A stretch of DNA of 64,000 nucleotides from DATBRC01 sp036560485 (GTDB lineage Bacteria > Pseudomonadota > Gammaproteobacteria > Burkholderiales > Burkholderiaceae_D). Below, in pieces: positions 18,133-25,648 of the stretch; position 1 is the first letter of the stretch, and the number at the start of each line of letters is the position of its first letter. Under the pieces are notes generated by a model. That model saw only the letters and a list, made by a program, of their open reading frames with translations. It did not search any database and had not been told where the DNA came from. Position numbers and translations under genes: made by a program. The stretch covers positions 1 through 64,000 of the forward strand of contig DATBRC010000053.1 of assembly GCA_036560485.1 (NCBI GenBank), in the 5' to 3' direction.

Positions 18133-18978
18133 ATGAATAGACGCTCTGCGTTATTTGCGTTAATTGCCAGCGCCGCTGCAGTTGTTGCCGGTTCTGCCGC
18201 AAACTTTGAAGGTTTTCGGTGGCGTTTTCCTGTGAAGGAGGGGCGCAAGTCGCTGCTCATAGGTGGCGCCGGCGCGATGGTGCCATTGAACCAGGCATTA
18301 GCCGACGCATTCATCAAGTTAAATCCGATGGTGGATGTCGTCATTGAAAAAGGCGGCTCGCTGCAAGGACTGATTGCCGTCAAGCGCGGCGCAATCGATT
18401 TGGCCGCGATGACACGCGACTTGTCGAATGAGGAGGACGATGAAAGTGCCCATGATTTTCTGATCGCGCGCGGCGACATCAGAATTGTCGTCAACAAGGC
18501 ATCGTTCATCAAGACGCTCTCTGAGAAACAGGTCCGCGACTTGCTGACCGGAGAGCTGACCAATTGGAAGCAGGTGGGCGGCATCGATGCGCCTGTCAAT
18601 GTGATCTCCCGTACAAAAGGTTCCACTACGCGCCAGTTTGTCGAAGAGGTGGTGCTGGATGGCGGCGAAGTGACCAGCAGCGCGAAAGAAGTGGAAACAA
18701 CCAAATTGCTGGCGGCGAGCGTTGCTGCAGATCCTTACGCAATTGGTTATGTTGCATCAAAAGATAGTGAAGGCATTGCAGACGTTGTTGCGCTTGCAGT
18801 GGATGGCGTGACTGCATCACGTGCCACCGTGCTATCGGGACGCTATCCGTATACGCATTCATTTTCGCTGTTGATCTATGGCGAACAAAAAGGCTTGCGG
18901 CTTGATTTTGTCAACTTTGCGCGCAGTGCGGCAGGACAAAAAATTGTTGCGCAAAATGGGCTTATTCCGGTTTGTTAA
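18133..18978 (+). CDS. PstS-like phosphate/oxyanion-binding protein (second copy)
   Basis: A 281-residue protein of the same fold as the gene before it, but diverged. It has an N-terminal signal or anchor (MNRRSALFALIASAAAVVAGSAA) with twin arginines, then LIGGAGAMVPLNQALADAF and EKGGSLQGLIAVKRGAIDLAAM. A KTLSEKQVRDLLTGELTNWKQVGG block and SRTKGSTTRQFVEEVVL follow. The first ligand loop (GGAGAMVPL) replaces the GSTTLLPL of the first copy, suggesting different ligand contacts. The arrangement reads as an old tandem duplication within one transcription unit. No dedicated permease is present. Confidence 0.83.
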   Translation: MNRRSALFALIASAAAVVAGSAANFEGFRWRFPVKEGRKSLLIGGAGAMVPLNQALADAFIKLNPMVDVVIEKGGSLQGLIAVKRGAIDLAAMTRDLSNEEDDESAHDFLIARGDIRIVVNKASFIKTLSEKQVRDLLTGELTNWKQVGGIDAPVNVISRTKGSTTRQFVEEVVLDGGEVTSSAKEVETTKLLAASVAADPYAIGYVASKDSEGIADVVALAVDGVTASRATVLSGRYPYTHSFSLLIYGEQKGLRLDFVNFARSAAGQKIVAQNGLIPVC

Positions 18979-19055
18979 CACGTGTTTGAAAACATAGTGA
19001 GTCGACTTCGGAGCGCACACTAGAAGAACCAAAGTTTCCAGAATAGAGACAAAAA

Positions 19056-20396
19056 ATGGCAAATGAAGCAGATAAAATCCTCACCGACTTTTTAAACCGG
19101 CTGCAAAAAAACGCGCAGATTCGAAAAGGCCTGGCATTGGTTCTGCTGCTCATCCTGTCCGGCATCGCAGGTTATTTTATTTACGAGATTTTGCCGCGGA
19201 ATTATTCCTACACGATCACCGGTGGCGATATATTAAGTAACCGCCACTACCTGGCCAAAAGTTTGCAAGAGGAAGTTGCCGATAACGGCGTCGCACTGGA
19301 AATAAAACCGACTTCAGGATCACAGGAGGCATTGGCGCAGGTGGCGGCAGGCAAGCTCGACTTCGCGTTTATTCAAGGTGGTCTCGACCTTCCTTATCCC
19401 AACGTTGTGCACGTCGCCACCGTTGCGCCGGAGCTGCTGCATTTTCTGGTGCGGCCCGACATCAAGGATATTTCCGGCTTGCGTGGCAAGCGCGTCAATC
19501 TCGGCAGCAAGAAAGGCGGCACGCGCATCATCTCTAGGCAAGTGCTGGAGTTCTCCGGCTTGCAGGAAGGGATCGATTATGTCGAATCGAATATCTCCAC
19601 CGAAGAGCTGCTCAGCATGCGTGCTGAAAGAATGCCGGAAGCGATCGTGATCACGTCGTTTGCGCCATCCGATGTGGCCGATTACATCATCAAGCAACGC
19701 GGCTACAAGTTGCTCGAAATCCCCTTCCCGTCGTCCTTGTCATTGCGGCTGGGCTGGGTTGCCGACAGCAAGATTCTCGCCTACATGTATAACGTGCAGC
19801 CCGCTGTGCCGGATCACGACATCAAGACCATCGGTGTCAATCTGCATCTGGTCGCCAATAAAAATGTCGAGCCGCGTGCCGTGTTCAAAGTGCTGGAAAG
19901 TTTATTCAATCCCGATCTCGAAGTCAGATTGAAAATCAAGCTGGACGAAAATCAAATCCTCACTTCTGCAAGTTATCCGCTCGCGGAAGGCACCAGGATT
20001 TTCATGGACAGGAAGAACCCGTTCTTCTCGAATGCGACACTGGACAAAATCAAGGCGCTGTTCGGTGTGCTGCTGTCTGTAGGTTCGACTTTGCTGGTGA
20101 TCTTCAAATGGTTTAAAGGCGTGCCGATCGAACCGGAAAAGCCGCCGACTGACGATCAGGCATTCTTGGGCTATATCGGACAAGTCACTGCGTTGGACCA
20201 CGCGCTCAACGAACGTACGTCGCAAGGAAATTTGACTGCAAAGGACATAACCGATTTCGGCGTGAAACTGTCTGCGATCAAGAAAGAAGCATTGGATCGA
20301 TTGAGCAAGGCAAGATTCGATAATGCGCAATTGCCGAACAATTTGTTGATGGCGATTGCCGATACGCGTACCAGATTGGATCGTGCCCGCACATGA
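19056..20396 (+). CDS. Membrane-tethered TAXI-type (TRAP transporter) solute-binding protein, first copy
   Basis: A 446-residue protein. A short cytoplasmic N terminus leads to a membrane helix (LALVLLLILSGIAGYFIYEIL, about 27-47). The periplasmic TAXI-family binding domain runs to about 320: ITGGDILSNRHYLAKSL, FAFIQGGLDL, ISGLRGKRVNLGSKKGGTR. A second membrane helix (LFGVLLSVGSTLLVIFKWF, about 330-350) follows, then a helical cytoplasmic tail. Ordinary TAXI proteins are soluble or lipid-anchored and serve a fused DctQM permease. Here both ends are membrane-anchored, the tail is about 95 residues and no permease is nearby. A sensor or scaffold role is inference. Confidence 0.8.
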   Translation: MANEADKILTDFLNRLQKNAQIRKGLALVLLLILSGIAGYFIYEILPRNYSYTITGGDILSNRHYLAKSLQEEVADNGVALEIKPTSGSQEALAQVAAGKLDFAFIQGGLDLPYPNVVHVATVAPELLHFLVRPDIKDISGLRGKRVNLGSKKGGTRIISRQVLEFSGLQEGIDYVESNISTEELLSMRAERMPEAIVITSFAPSDVADYIIKQRGYKLLEIPFPSSLSLRLGWVADSKILAYMYNVQPAVPDHDIKTIGVNLHLVANKNVEPRAVFKVLESLFNPDLEVRLKIKLDENQILTSASYPLAEGTRIFMDRKNPFFSNATLDKIKALFGVLLSVGSTLLVIFKWFKGVPIEPEKPPTDDQAFLGYIGQVTALDHALNERTSQGNLTAKDITDFGVKLSAIKKEALDRLSKARFDNAQLPNNLLMAIADTRTRLDRART

Positions 20397-20435
20397 TATA
20401 CACACATAAGGCAATCGCATAAGAAAGAGGCTCAG

Positions 20436-21173
20436 ATGCTGACATTCAATAAAAACTTAAAATCGACCGTCATTCTGTTCACTGCTACAGGATTGCTCGG
20501 TTGTGCTTCAATAGGTCACGACGATCATCCGCAAAAATTCTATGACGCTGCCATCGCCGATGCCGCAATCGTCAGCCCTGAAAAAATCATGCCATTGCTG
20601 CCCATTCCGGCGGGGCCATCTGTGACGGTGGTTTCATGGGTGACCGAAAATCGCCTGCCATGCCGCGCGGATGAATCGCAATGCGCTTTTACAACGGGGA
20701 GCGACCGCATCTGGGTCACGCTTGCCGGTGAAGTACAAGGCCTTTGCCGCTCGTGGAATTTGAATGGCGACCCGTTGCGGCGCAGGCTTGAACAATTGCT
20801 GGGCTTGCCGATGGACCCGCCGCCACAATATCGCAAAGCCAAATTTGTCATCATGGATGTGCCGCAAGGACGACTCGAAAGAGCCTGTCTCGGTGTCAAT
20901 GACAGTGACGCAGCACATCCGCAATGTACGCTCGATGTGCAGGCAAACACGCCGACGGAATTGCGTCAGTACGTACAGCAGCAGATGGCAGGCTCTTACA
21001 TTCTGCGCAACCCAAAAGGGCCGGGCTACCCCTTTACACGACTCGGCTATACCTATGACTGGAGTCCCATTGCCAAAGCACCCAACCATTACGGCGCTTC
21101 CGAATTTTTGCTGATGCCTGGCACAACAACCAAAGTCGCTGCGCAAATAACGACGGACGATTATTGCAAATAG
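20436..21173 (+). CDS. Predicted lipoprotein of unknown function
   Basis: A 245-residue protein with a lipoprotein signal (VILFTATGLLGC, lipidated Cys about 23). The mature part contains VTVVSWVTENRLPC, a RIWVTLAGEVQGLCRSW segment, LRRRLEQLLGLPMDPPPQYRK and, near the end, GYPFTRLGYTYDWSP followed by GASEFLLMPGTTTKV. Several cysteines are spaced so that disulfides could form in the periplasm. I recognise no named family. It starts 39 bp after the TAXI gene with GAGG upstream, and the next gene begins 44 bp after its stop, so it belongs to the same operon. It may act with the neighbouring single-pass protein in the envelope. Confidence 0.75.
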   Translation: MLTFNKNLKSTVILFTATGLLGCASIGHDDHPQKFYDAAIADAAIVSPEKIMPLLPIPAGPSVTVVSWVTENRLPCRADESQCAFTTGSDRIWVTLAGEVQGLCRSWNLNGDPLRRRLEQLLGLPMDPPPQYRKAKFVIMDVPQGRLERACLGVNDSDAAHPQCTLDVQANTPTELRQYVQQQMAGSYILRNPKGPGYPFTRLGYTYDWSPIAKAPNHYGASEFLLMPGTTTKVAAQITTDDYCK

Positions 21174-21217
21174 CATTAACATTGAGCGGAAGCTTGAGCT
21201 ACTCAAAAAGAACAGAC

Positions 21218-22159
21218 ATGACAAGCGAAGATCAAAAGCGACCGGACGATGCAGTGAGCGCGGAATTTCCGGAAGACCGCGGCAAGCTGGTGAAGCGCGT
21301 CCATGCATTGTCCCAACTGAAGCCATCGGCTGCGCTGGATGCAGCCATGCGGGCCAGTCACAAATCTGCACTATTGAAAGGCAAAACCATACGGCGGGCG
21401 GCTGCCAGTGATCCGGCATTGCTCACGAAGACAAGTATTCATCGATCGAGCTTTCTCACGCGACTGCGTATACCAATGGCCATGCTGATGATTGCCGTAC
21501 TTGCCGCCGTGATGTGGTATCGATCGGATGATCTGTTAGCCCTATTCGCGCAAGTATCAGAACCGACACCTGCAACTGCACCCCAGCCTGTGCAAGCAGC
21601 TGCCAACTCTTCTGATACGGCGCAGAAGGCAGAGCAAACCGATGTTACTGTAAAAGAAAAAAGCCTTGCCGATGCAGCGGACAAGAAGGTTTTAACATCC
21701 GCAACGGTGGCGGCGCCAACTACACAAGCGCCTGTTGTTGCTGCCAAACCAGCTGCGCCGCCAGCCGAGAGCCGAAGCTTGACGACTGACAAGAATATGG
21801 GCTTGCCAGTGGCTGCCAGTGCAAATGCAGCGAACGATGCATTACATCACAATGCTGAACGCGCTCAGCCAGAACCAACGCAGACTGTGGTGTCTCAATC
21901 GAAAGCCAAAGCAGTTGACAAGAAAGCGGTTACGGCGCCGCCTCCAGCGCCTGTGGCCGTTGTTTCGGAACCCGCCGCTCAAACGGCAGTGACCGCTATA
22001 GATAAAGCCAAAGCCTGGCTTGCCGCAATAGAAGTAATGAGCAGCTATGAGTCTCGAAGAGAGGCAGCATCGGCCCAGTTGGAAAGATTCGAAAAATCCT
22101 ATCCGCATTACCCTGTGCCGCAAGCACTGAGGGCCAAACTCAAGGCGGCGAAGAACTGA
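21218..22159 (+). CDS. Single-pass membrane protein with Ala/Pro-rich periplasmic linker, anti-sigma-like layout
   Basis: From ATG 21218, 313 residues. The cytoplasmic N terminus (about 1-85) contains LVKRVHALSQLKPSAALDAAMRAS. One membrane helix follows (AMLMIAVLAAVMWY, about 88-102), then a long low-complexity Ala/Pro/Thr/Lys stretch (about 115-260). The C terminus is a small helical block (AKAWLAAIEVMSSYESRREA, then FEKSYPHYPVPQALR). This layout resembles transmembrane anti-sigma or regulator proteins, but no sigma gene is adjacent and no zinc-binding anti-sigma motif is seen. The role is therefore unassigned. The frame is open from 21164, overlapping the previous gene, but the internal ATG is preferred. 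Confidence 0.7.
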   Translation: MTSEDQKRPDDAVSAEFPEDRGKLVKRVHALSQLKPSAALDAAMRASHKSALLKGKTIRRAAASDPALLTKTSIHRSSFLTRLRIPMAMLMIAVLAAVMWYRSDDLLALFAQVSEPTPATAPQPVQAAANSSDTAQKAEQTDVTVKEKSLADAADKKVLTSATVAAPTTQAPVVAAKPAAPPAESRSLTTDKNMGLPVAASANAANDALHHNAERAQPEPTQTVVSQSKAKAVDKKAVTAPPPAPVAVVSEPAAQTAVTAIDKAKAWLAAIEVMSSYESRREAASAQLERFEKSYPHYPVPQALRAKLKAAKN

Positions 22160-22207
22160 TAAATTACTTTTGCGGCTTATTCTTGCTCTTTAGGCATAAG
22201 GGGTCTG

Positions 22208-22879
22208 ATGTGGCCAAAGGAATCCTTGGCAAAAGAGAGTTCATCAGGGATGCCAGATAATACATCATTCGTGCGGACTCGTTACCGAACTAAACCAGGT
22301 GTTATAGGACTTGCTATTCCCATGTTAAAGCGTTGGTTATTGATTGCCGTGTTTTTAATGCCGTTAATTATATGGGCGTATTTAAAGCCTACTCAAGCCA
22401 TTTCATCAATGCCGGGAATTTCGTGTGTTTCGGCTTTTGTGTGTACGAATGACCCATCTACCAATTCCGAAGCAATTCAACTTTATGACGAGGGCTTCAA
22501 GTTTGTATCTTCTAAAGTTGGAACCCTCTATCAAAAACCTATCGTTGTTTTTTGCAAATCAGAGATTTGTTTTCAAGCGTTTGGACCCAGCCGGGCGACA
22601 GCAAAATCCCTTGGTACTTTTTGCATAGTGATCGGACCAAAAGGATGGAAACCTTACTACGTTCGCCATGAGATGATCCATTTTTTACAAGAAGAAAGGC
22701 TTGGATTTATTGGCACCATGCTTTCTCCAACATGGTTTAGGGAAGGAATGGCATACAAGCTAAGCGAAGACCCTCGTCCAGTACTTGCCGAACCGTGGCA
22801 GCAACATCGATTGAAGTTTGAATCTTGGTATCAAAAAATTGATAAAGCGCACTTATGGGAAGAAGCACGCAAACTATAA
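22208..22879 (+). CDS. Membrane-anchored putative zinc metallopeptidase (gluzincin-like)
   Basis: A 223-residue protein with one membrane helix (LLIAVFLMPLIIWAYL, about 43-58) and an extracytoplasmic domain. That domain contains RHEMIHFLQEE, a match to HExxH, followed about 20 residues later by TWFREGMAYKLSED, which supplies the downstream Glu of peptidase-MA-type gluzincins. Four cysteines precede the catalytic region. Substrate unknown. The start at 22208 has AAGGGG upstream with short spacing; starts at 22250 or 22322 are possible. Together with the next gene this is visibly AT-richer and uses different codons from the flanking genes, which suggests acquisition from elsewhere. Confidence 0.65.
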   Translation: MWPKESLAKESSSGMPDNTSFVRTRYRTKPGVIGLAIPMLKRWLLIAVFLMPLIIWAYLKPTQAISSMPGISCVSAFVCTNDPSTNSEAIQLYDEGFKFVSSKVGTLYQKPIVVFCKSEICFQAFGPSRATAKSLGTFCIVIGPKGWKPYYVRHEMIHFLQEERLGFIGTMLSPTWFREGMAYKLSEDPRPVLAEPWQQHRLKFESWYQKIDKAHLWEEARKL

Positions 22880-22906
22880 AACCAAATCTCTTACTTGGAG
22901 GAACTT

Positions 22907-23707
22907 ATGCGGCAATGCATCCATAGACAGGCACGACTTGTTCAGAGAACATTGCTTATTACATGCCTTCTCCTTTCCCCCATTTCCGGATTGGCGCTTT
23001 CCTGTTACGGCTTAAATGATCACTTTTTCATTAGCTGTGATGCAGGAAGTTGCAAGGGAGAATTTCGAGCACAAGAAATACACAGTGGCGGCGCTTGCGG
23101 TCGAAGAGTAATTGTCGAATCCGTTTCTGATGGCTCCACTGGGCTCCTGATGAGTCAATTGAAAAACACTTCATCAATGGAAATGTCGAATGGTATTTTT
23201 CAGGTGACACTAATTCATCGGTTTTACGGGAAAACACCATCGAGCACAGATGAACTGGCGCAGGCTTTTAATGCTGCTGAGTTCCGCAAACCGAGAATGC
23301 AGGTACAGAAACTTGATCCAGGATCGGACATCCGGAAGATTCGTCAAGATTGGCAGTGGCAATCAGAAAAGGAACTTTACCGCACAGTGTTTTATTGGAG
23401 CATGGAAGTAGGAAGCCTGTTGGTTGCTCTCATCTTAGCCTACAAATCTACAGTACTTTATCGGCAACGGGTGGTGGCCTATTTGATGAAGAAAGAAAGC
23501 CATATAAAAGTAGCGGGGCCATTGTTATTACAGGTAGCGTTGTTTGTTGCTGGTGTGTTAGCACTAGGGTCAATGATGGGATTGTTTTTAATTGAACTCA
23601 TCATTCCCATCATTCTGATGATTTGGATTTCTGAGATTATTATCTATGTTGTGTTCCGATACAAATATTCAAAGAAAATCAAGGAGGATGCCCAACTGAA
23701 AGGCTAA
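22907..23707 (+). CDS. Unknown exported membrane protein with Cys-rich N-terminal domain
   Basis: From ATG 22907 (perfect GGAGG six bases upstream) the product has 266 residues. It has a signal peptide (LLITCLLLSPISGLAL), then a small domain with cysteines in LSCYGLNDHFFISCDAGSC and GGACGRR, then an amphipathic middle. The C-terminal half has about three membrane helices (about 165-185, 206-228, 230-252) and a Lys-rich cytoplasmic end. I do not recognise the family. It follows the metallopeptidase gene by 27 bp and shares its AT-rich composition, so the two are probably an operon and a unit of transfer. Confidence 0.65.
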   Translation: MRQCIHRQARLVQRTLLITCLLLSPISGLALSCYGLNDHFFISCDAGSCKGEFRAQEIHSGGACGRRVIVESVSDGSTGLLMSQLKNTSSMEMSNGIFQVTLIHRFYGKTPSSTDELAQAFNAAEFRKPRMQVQKLDPGSDIRKIRQDWQWQSEKELYRTVFYWSMEVGSLLVALILAYKSTVLYRQRVVAYLMKKESHIKVAGPLLLQVALFVAGVLALGSMMGLFLIELIIPIILMIWISEIIIYVVFRYKYSKKIKEDAQLKG

Positions 23708-23755
23708 TAGGAGAGGGGGTAAGGCTTCCTTGGTCGACGACTTTTACGAGCACGA

Positions 23756-24034
23756 TTATTCCGTAGCCCGCATCTCAAATTCCTCATCACTCACCAAAGC
23801 ATCATCCACATCAATCACCACAACGTCACTCACTTGCGCACTAGACGGCCCGCGCCAAGCCCAATCAATAATCGCCTGAACAGCTTGCGCATCGCCGGAT
23901 ACGATCGCCTCCACCGACCCATTAAAACGGTTGCGCACCCATCCCGATAAGTGCTGTGCGCGTGCCTGATACATGAAGCTGGCGCGATAGCCGACACCTT
24001 GGACGATGCCGGTGATGATCAAATGTTTTGCCAT
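23756..24034 (-). CDS. acyP: Acylphosphatase
   Basis: A 92-residue enzyme that hydrolyses acyl phosphates. The signature IVQGVGYRASFMYQAR near the N terminus contains the catalytic Arg of the GVGYR loop. The second motif GWVRNRFNGSVEAIVSGD contains the catalytic Asn in VRN. Length and motifs match the family throughout. It lies alone on the minus strand between the AT-rich pair and the second TAXI gene. It shares a 177-bp divergent intergenic region with the latter. Confidence 0.96.
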   Translation of the reverse strand: MAKHLIITGIVQGVGYRASFMYQARAQHLSGWVRNRFNGSVEAIVSGDAQAVQAIIDWAWRGPSSAQVSDVVVIDVDDALVSDEEFEMRATE

Positions 24035-24211
24035 TTATTTTTCCTGTGCAATGCAATCCGTCCAGCATACATCAATGCGGTTTTGACGTTTTGATTCTCA
24101 TGCAAAAATCAATTGGTTACTTATCTGGCATATTGTGAAAGTTAACCCGGGCGGGCTTAAATTTTCTATACTGACTTCTCTTTATTCTCAGAAAAATTTA
24201 AGGAGAGTTTT

Positions 24212-25615
24212 GTGAAGACTCCTAGAAATCGTTTTGCCAAAGCGCAAGCCAAGTTTACTGCGGTGTTTGGCCAGAGTCTCATCATGTCCAGCAGCTTGGC
24301 GCTGATCATTGTTGTGACGATAGGCATTGCTGTTTTCATGTTTTTTCAATCCGGTGCGCCGACCACGGTTACGATAACCAGCGGGCCGGAGGACAGTACA
24401 TTCAGAAAGAATGCTGAAAAATACAAGGCGATTCTCGCAAAGCAAGGAGTCAAGCTGAAGATATTGCCATCGGCAGGTGCCGATGAAAATCTGCAGCGTC
24501 TAGTCGATCCCAAAGCGCATGTCGATGTCGGTTTTGTCTTGGGCGGCAAGCATGAAGGGATCAATACCGACAACCTGGTTTCGCTAGGCAGCATCTCGTA
24601 TCAGCCATTGATGATTTTTTATCGTGGCGCAGAAAAAAAACTTCTGTCCGAGTTCAAAGGAAAGCGGCTCGATATCGGACCGGTAGGTAGCGGCTCTCAT
24701 ACTCTCGCGCTGGTGCTTTTGAAAGCCAATGGCATCGAGCCCGGCGGCGACACGCAGTTTGTCGATCTGCCTGACAGTGATTCGATAAGAGGATTGACCG
24801 ATGGCCGGATAGATGCGCTCTTTATCATGGGCGATTCGTCTGCGACGACCTTGATACGCGAATTGCTGCGTGACCCGGATCTGCGCATGTTTAATTTCAC
24901 GCAGGCCGATGGTTATGTCCGCCGCATTGCATACTTGAATAAACTGGAACTGCCGAAAGGTTCGCTGGATTTTGGCAAGGACATTCCACCTGAAGATGTG
25001 CATTTGGTGGCGCCCACGGTGGAGTTGATCGCACGCCAAAATCTGCATCCGGCCATTTCCGATTTATTGTTGGAAGCGGCGAAAGAAGTGCATGGCACGC
25101 CCGGCATTTTCAGAAAGCGTGGCGAATTCCCGGCGCCGCTTGAACACGAATTTCGCATCAGCCCGGATGCTACGCGTTACTATACATCCGGCAAGAGTTT
25201 TCTCTATCGCACTTTTCCATTTTGGCTCGCCAGTTTGGTCAATCGCATCCTGGTCGTGATCGTGCCGGCTATCTTGCTGTTGGTGCCGGCACTCAAGATC
25301 ATTCCGACTATTTATCGCTGGCGCATGCAGTCGCGCATCTATCGCTGGTATGGCGCATTACTGAATCTGGAACACCAGGCAAACCAGTCCGCATTAACGG
25401 CAAAAGAGCGTGAGGATCTGCTGCGGCGCTTGCGCCATATTGAAAATACGGTCAGCAATATCAAAATGCCGGCGGCGTATGCTGATTTGCTTTATGGGTT
25501 GCGAGGGCACATTGGTTTTGTGCGTAACCGTTTGCTGGAAGAAGAGGTGGTTGCGGCGGATGGAACGAGCACAGAAAATACTCGCGAAGGAAAAATGGGC
25601 GCAGCAGTTCAGTAG
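24212..25615 (+). CDS. Membrane-tethered TAXI-type solute-binding protein, second copy
   Basis: A 467-residue protein starting at GTG (AAGGAG eight bases upstream). An N-terminal membrane helix (LALIIVVTIGIAVFMFF, about 29-46) precedes a TAXI-type binding domain: TITSGPEDSTFRKNAEKYK, DVGFVLGGKHEG, FKGKRLDIGPVGSGSHTLA. A second hydrophobic segment (ILVVIVPAILLLVPALKIIP, about 345-365) follows, then a cytoplasmic helical tail of about 95 residues. The double-anchored architecture is the same as in the gene at 19056. The two differ in sequence, so they are paralogues rather than a recent duplication. No TRAP permease lies nearby. Its TAG stop lies within the downstream terminator. Confidence 0.82.
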   Translation: MKTPRNRFAKAQAKFTAVFGQSLIMSSSLALIIVVTIGIAVFMFFQSGAPTTVTITSGPEDSTFRKNAEKYKAILAKQGVKLKILPSAGADENLQRLVDPKAHVDVGFVLGGKHEGINTDNLVSLGSISYQPLMIFYRGAEKKLLSEFKGKRLDIGPVGSGSHTLALVLLKANGIEPGGDTQFVDLPDSDSIRGLTDGRIDALFIMGDSSATTLIRELLRDPDLRMFNFTQADGYVRRIAYLNKLELPKGSLDFGKDIPPEDVHLVAPTVELIARQNLHPAISDLLLEAAKEVHGTPGIFRKRGEFPAPLEHEFRISPDATRYYTSGKSFLYRTFPFWLASLVNRILVVIVPAILLLVPALKIIPTIYRWRMQSRIYRWYGALLNLEHQANQSALTAKEREDLLRRLRHIENTVSNIKMPAAYADLLYGLRGHIGFVRNRLLEEEVVAADGTSTENTREGKMGAAVQ

Positions 25616-25648
25616 GGCGCGAAGCGCGCCCTACATTATTTTTTTTTC
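25612..25648 (+). terminator. Terminator of the second TAXI gene, overlapping its stop codon
   Basis: A perfect 10-bp stem GTAGGGCGCG/CGCGCCCTAC with an AAG loop (25612-25634) is followed by ATTATTTTTTTTT. The TAG stop of the upstream gene (25613-25615) is part of the left stem arm. The T tract doubles as the complement of the terminal lysine codons of uvrA on the other strand. Confidence 0.8.

Noticed and set aside
25612..25634. GTAGGGCGCG palindrome as a member of the dispersed repeat family
   Set aside because: It has an immediate T tract and the position of a terminator, and shares no sequence with the E1/E2 core.
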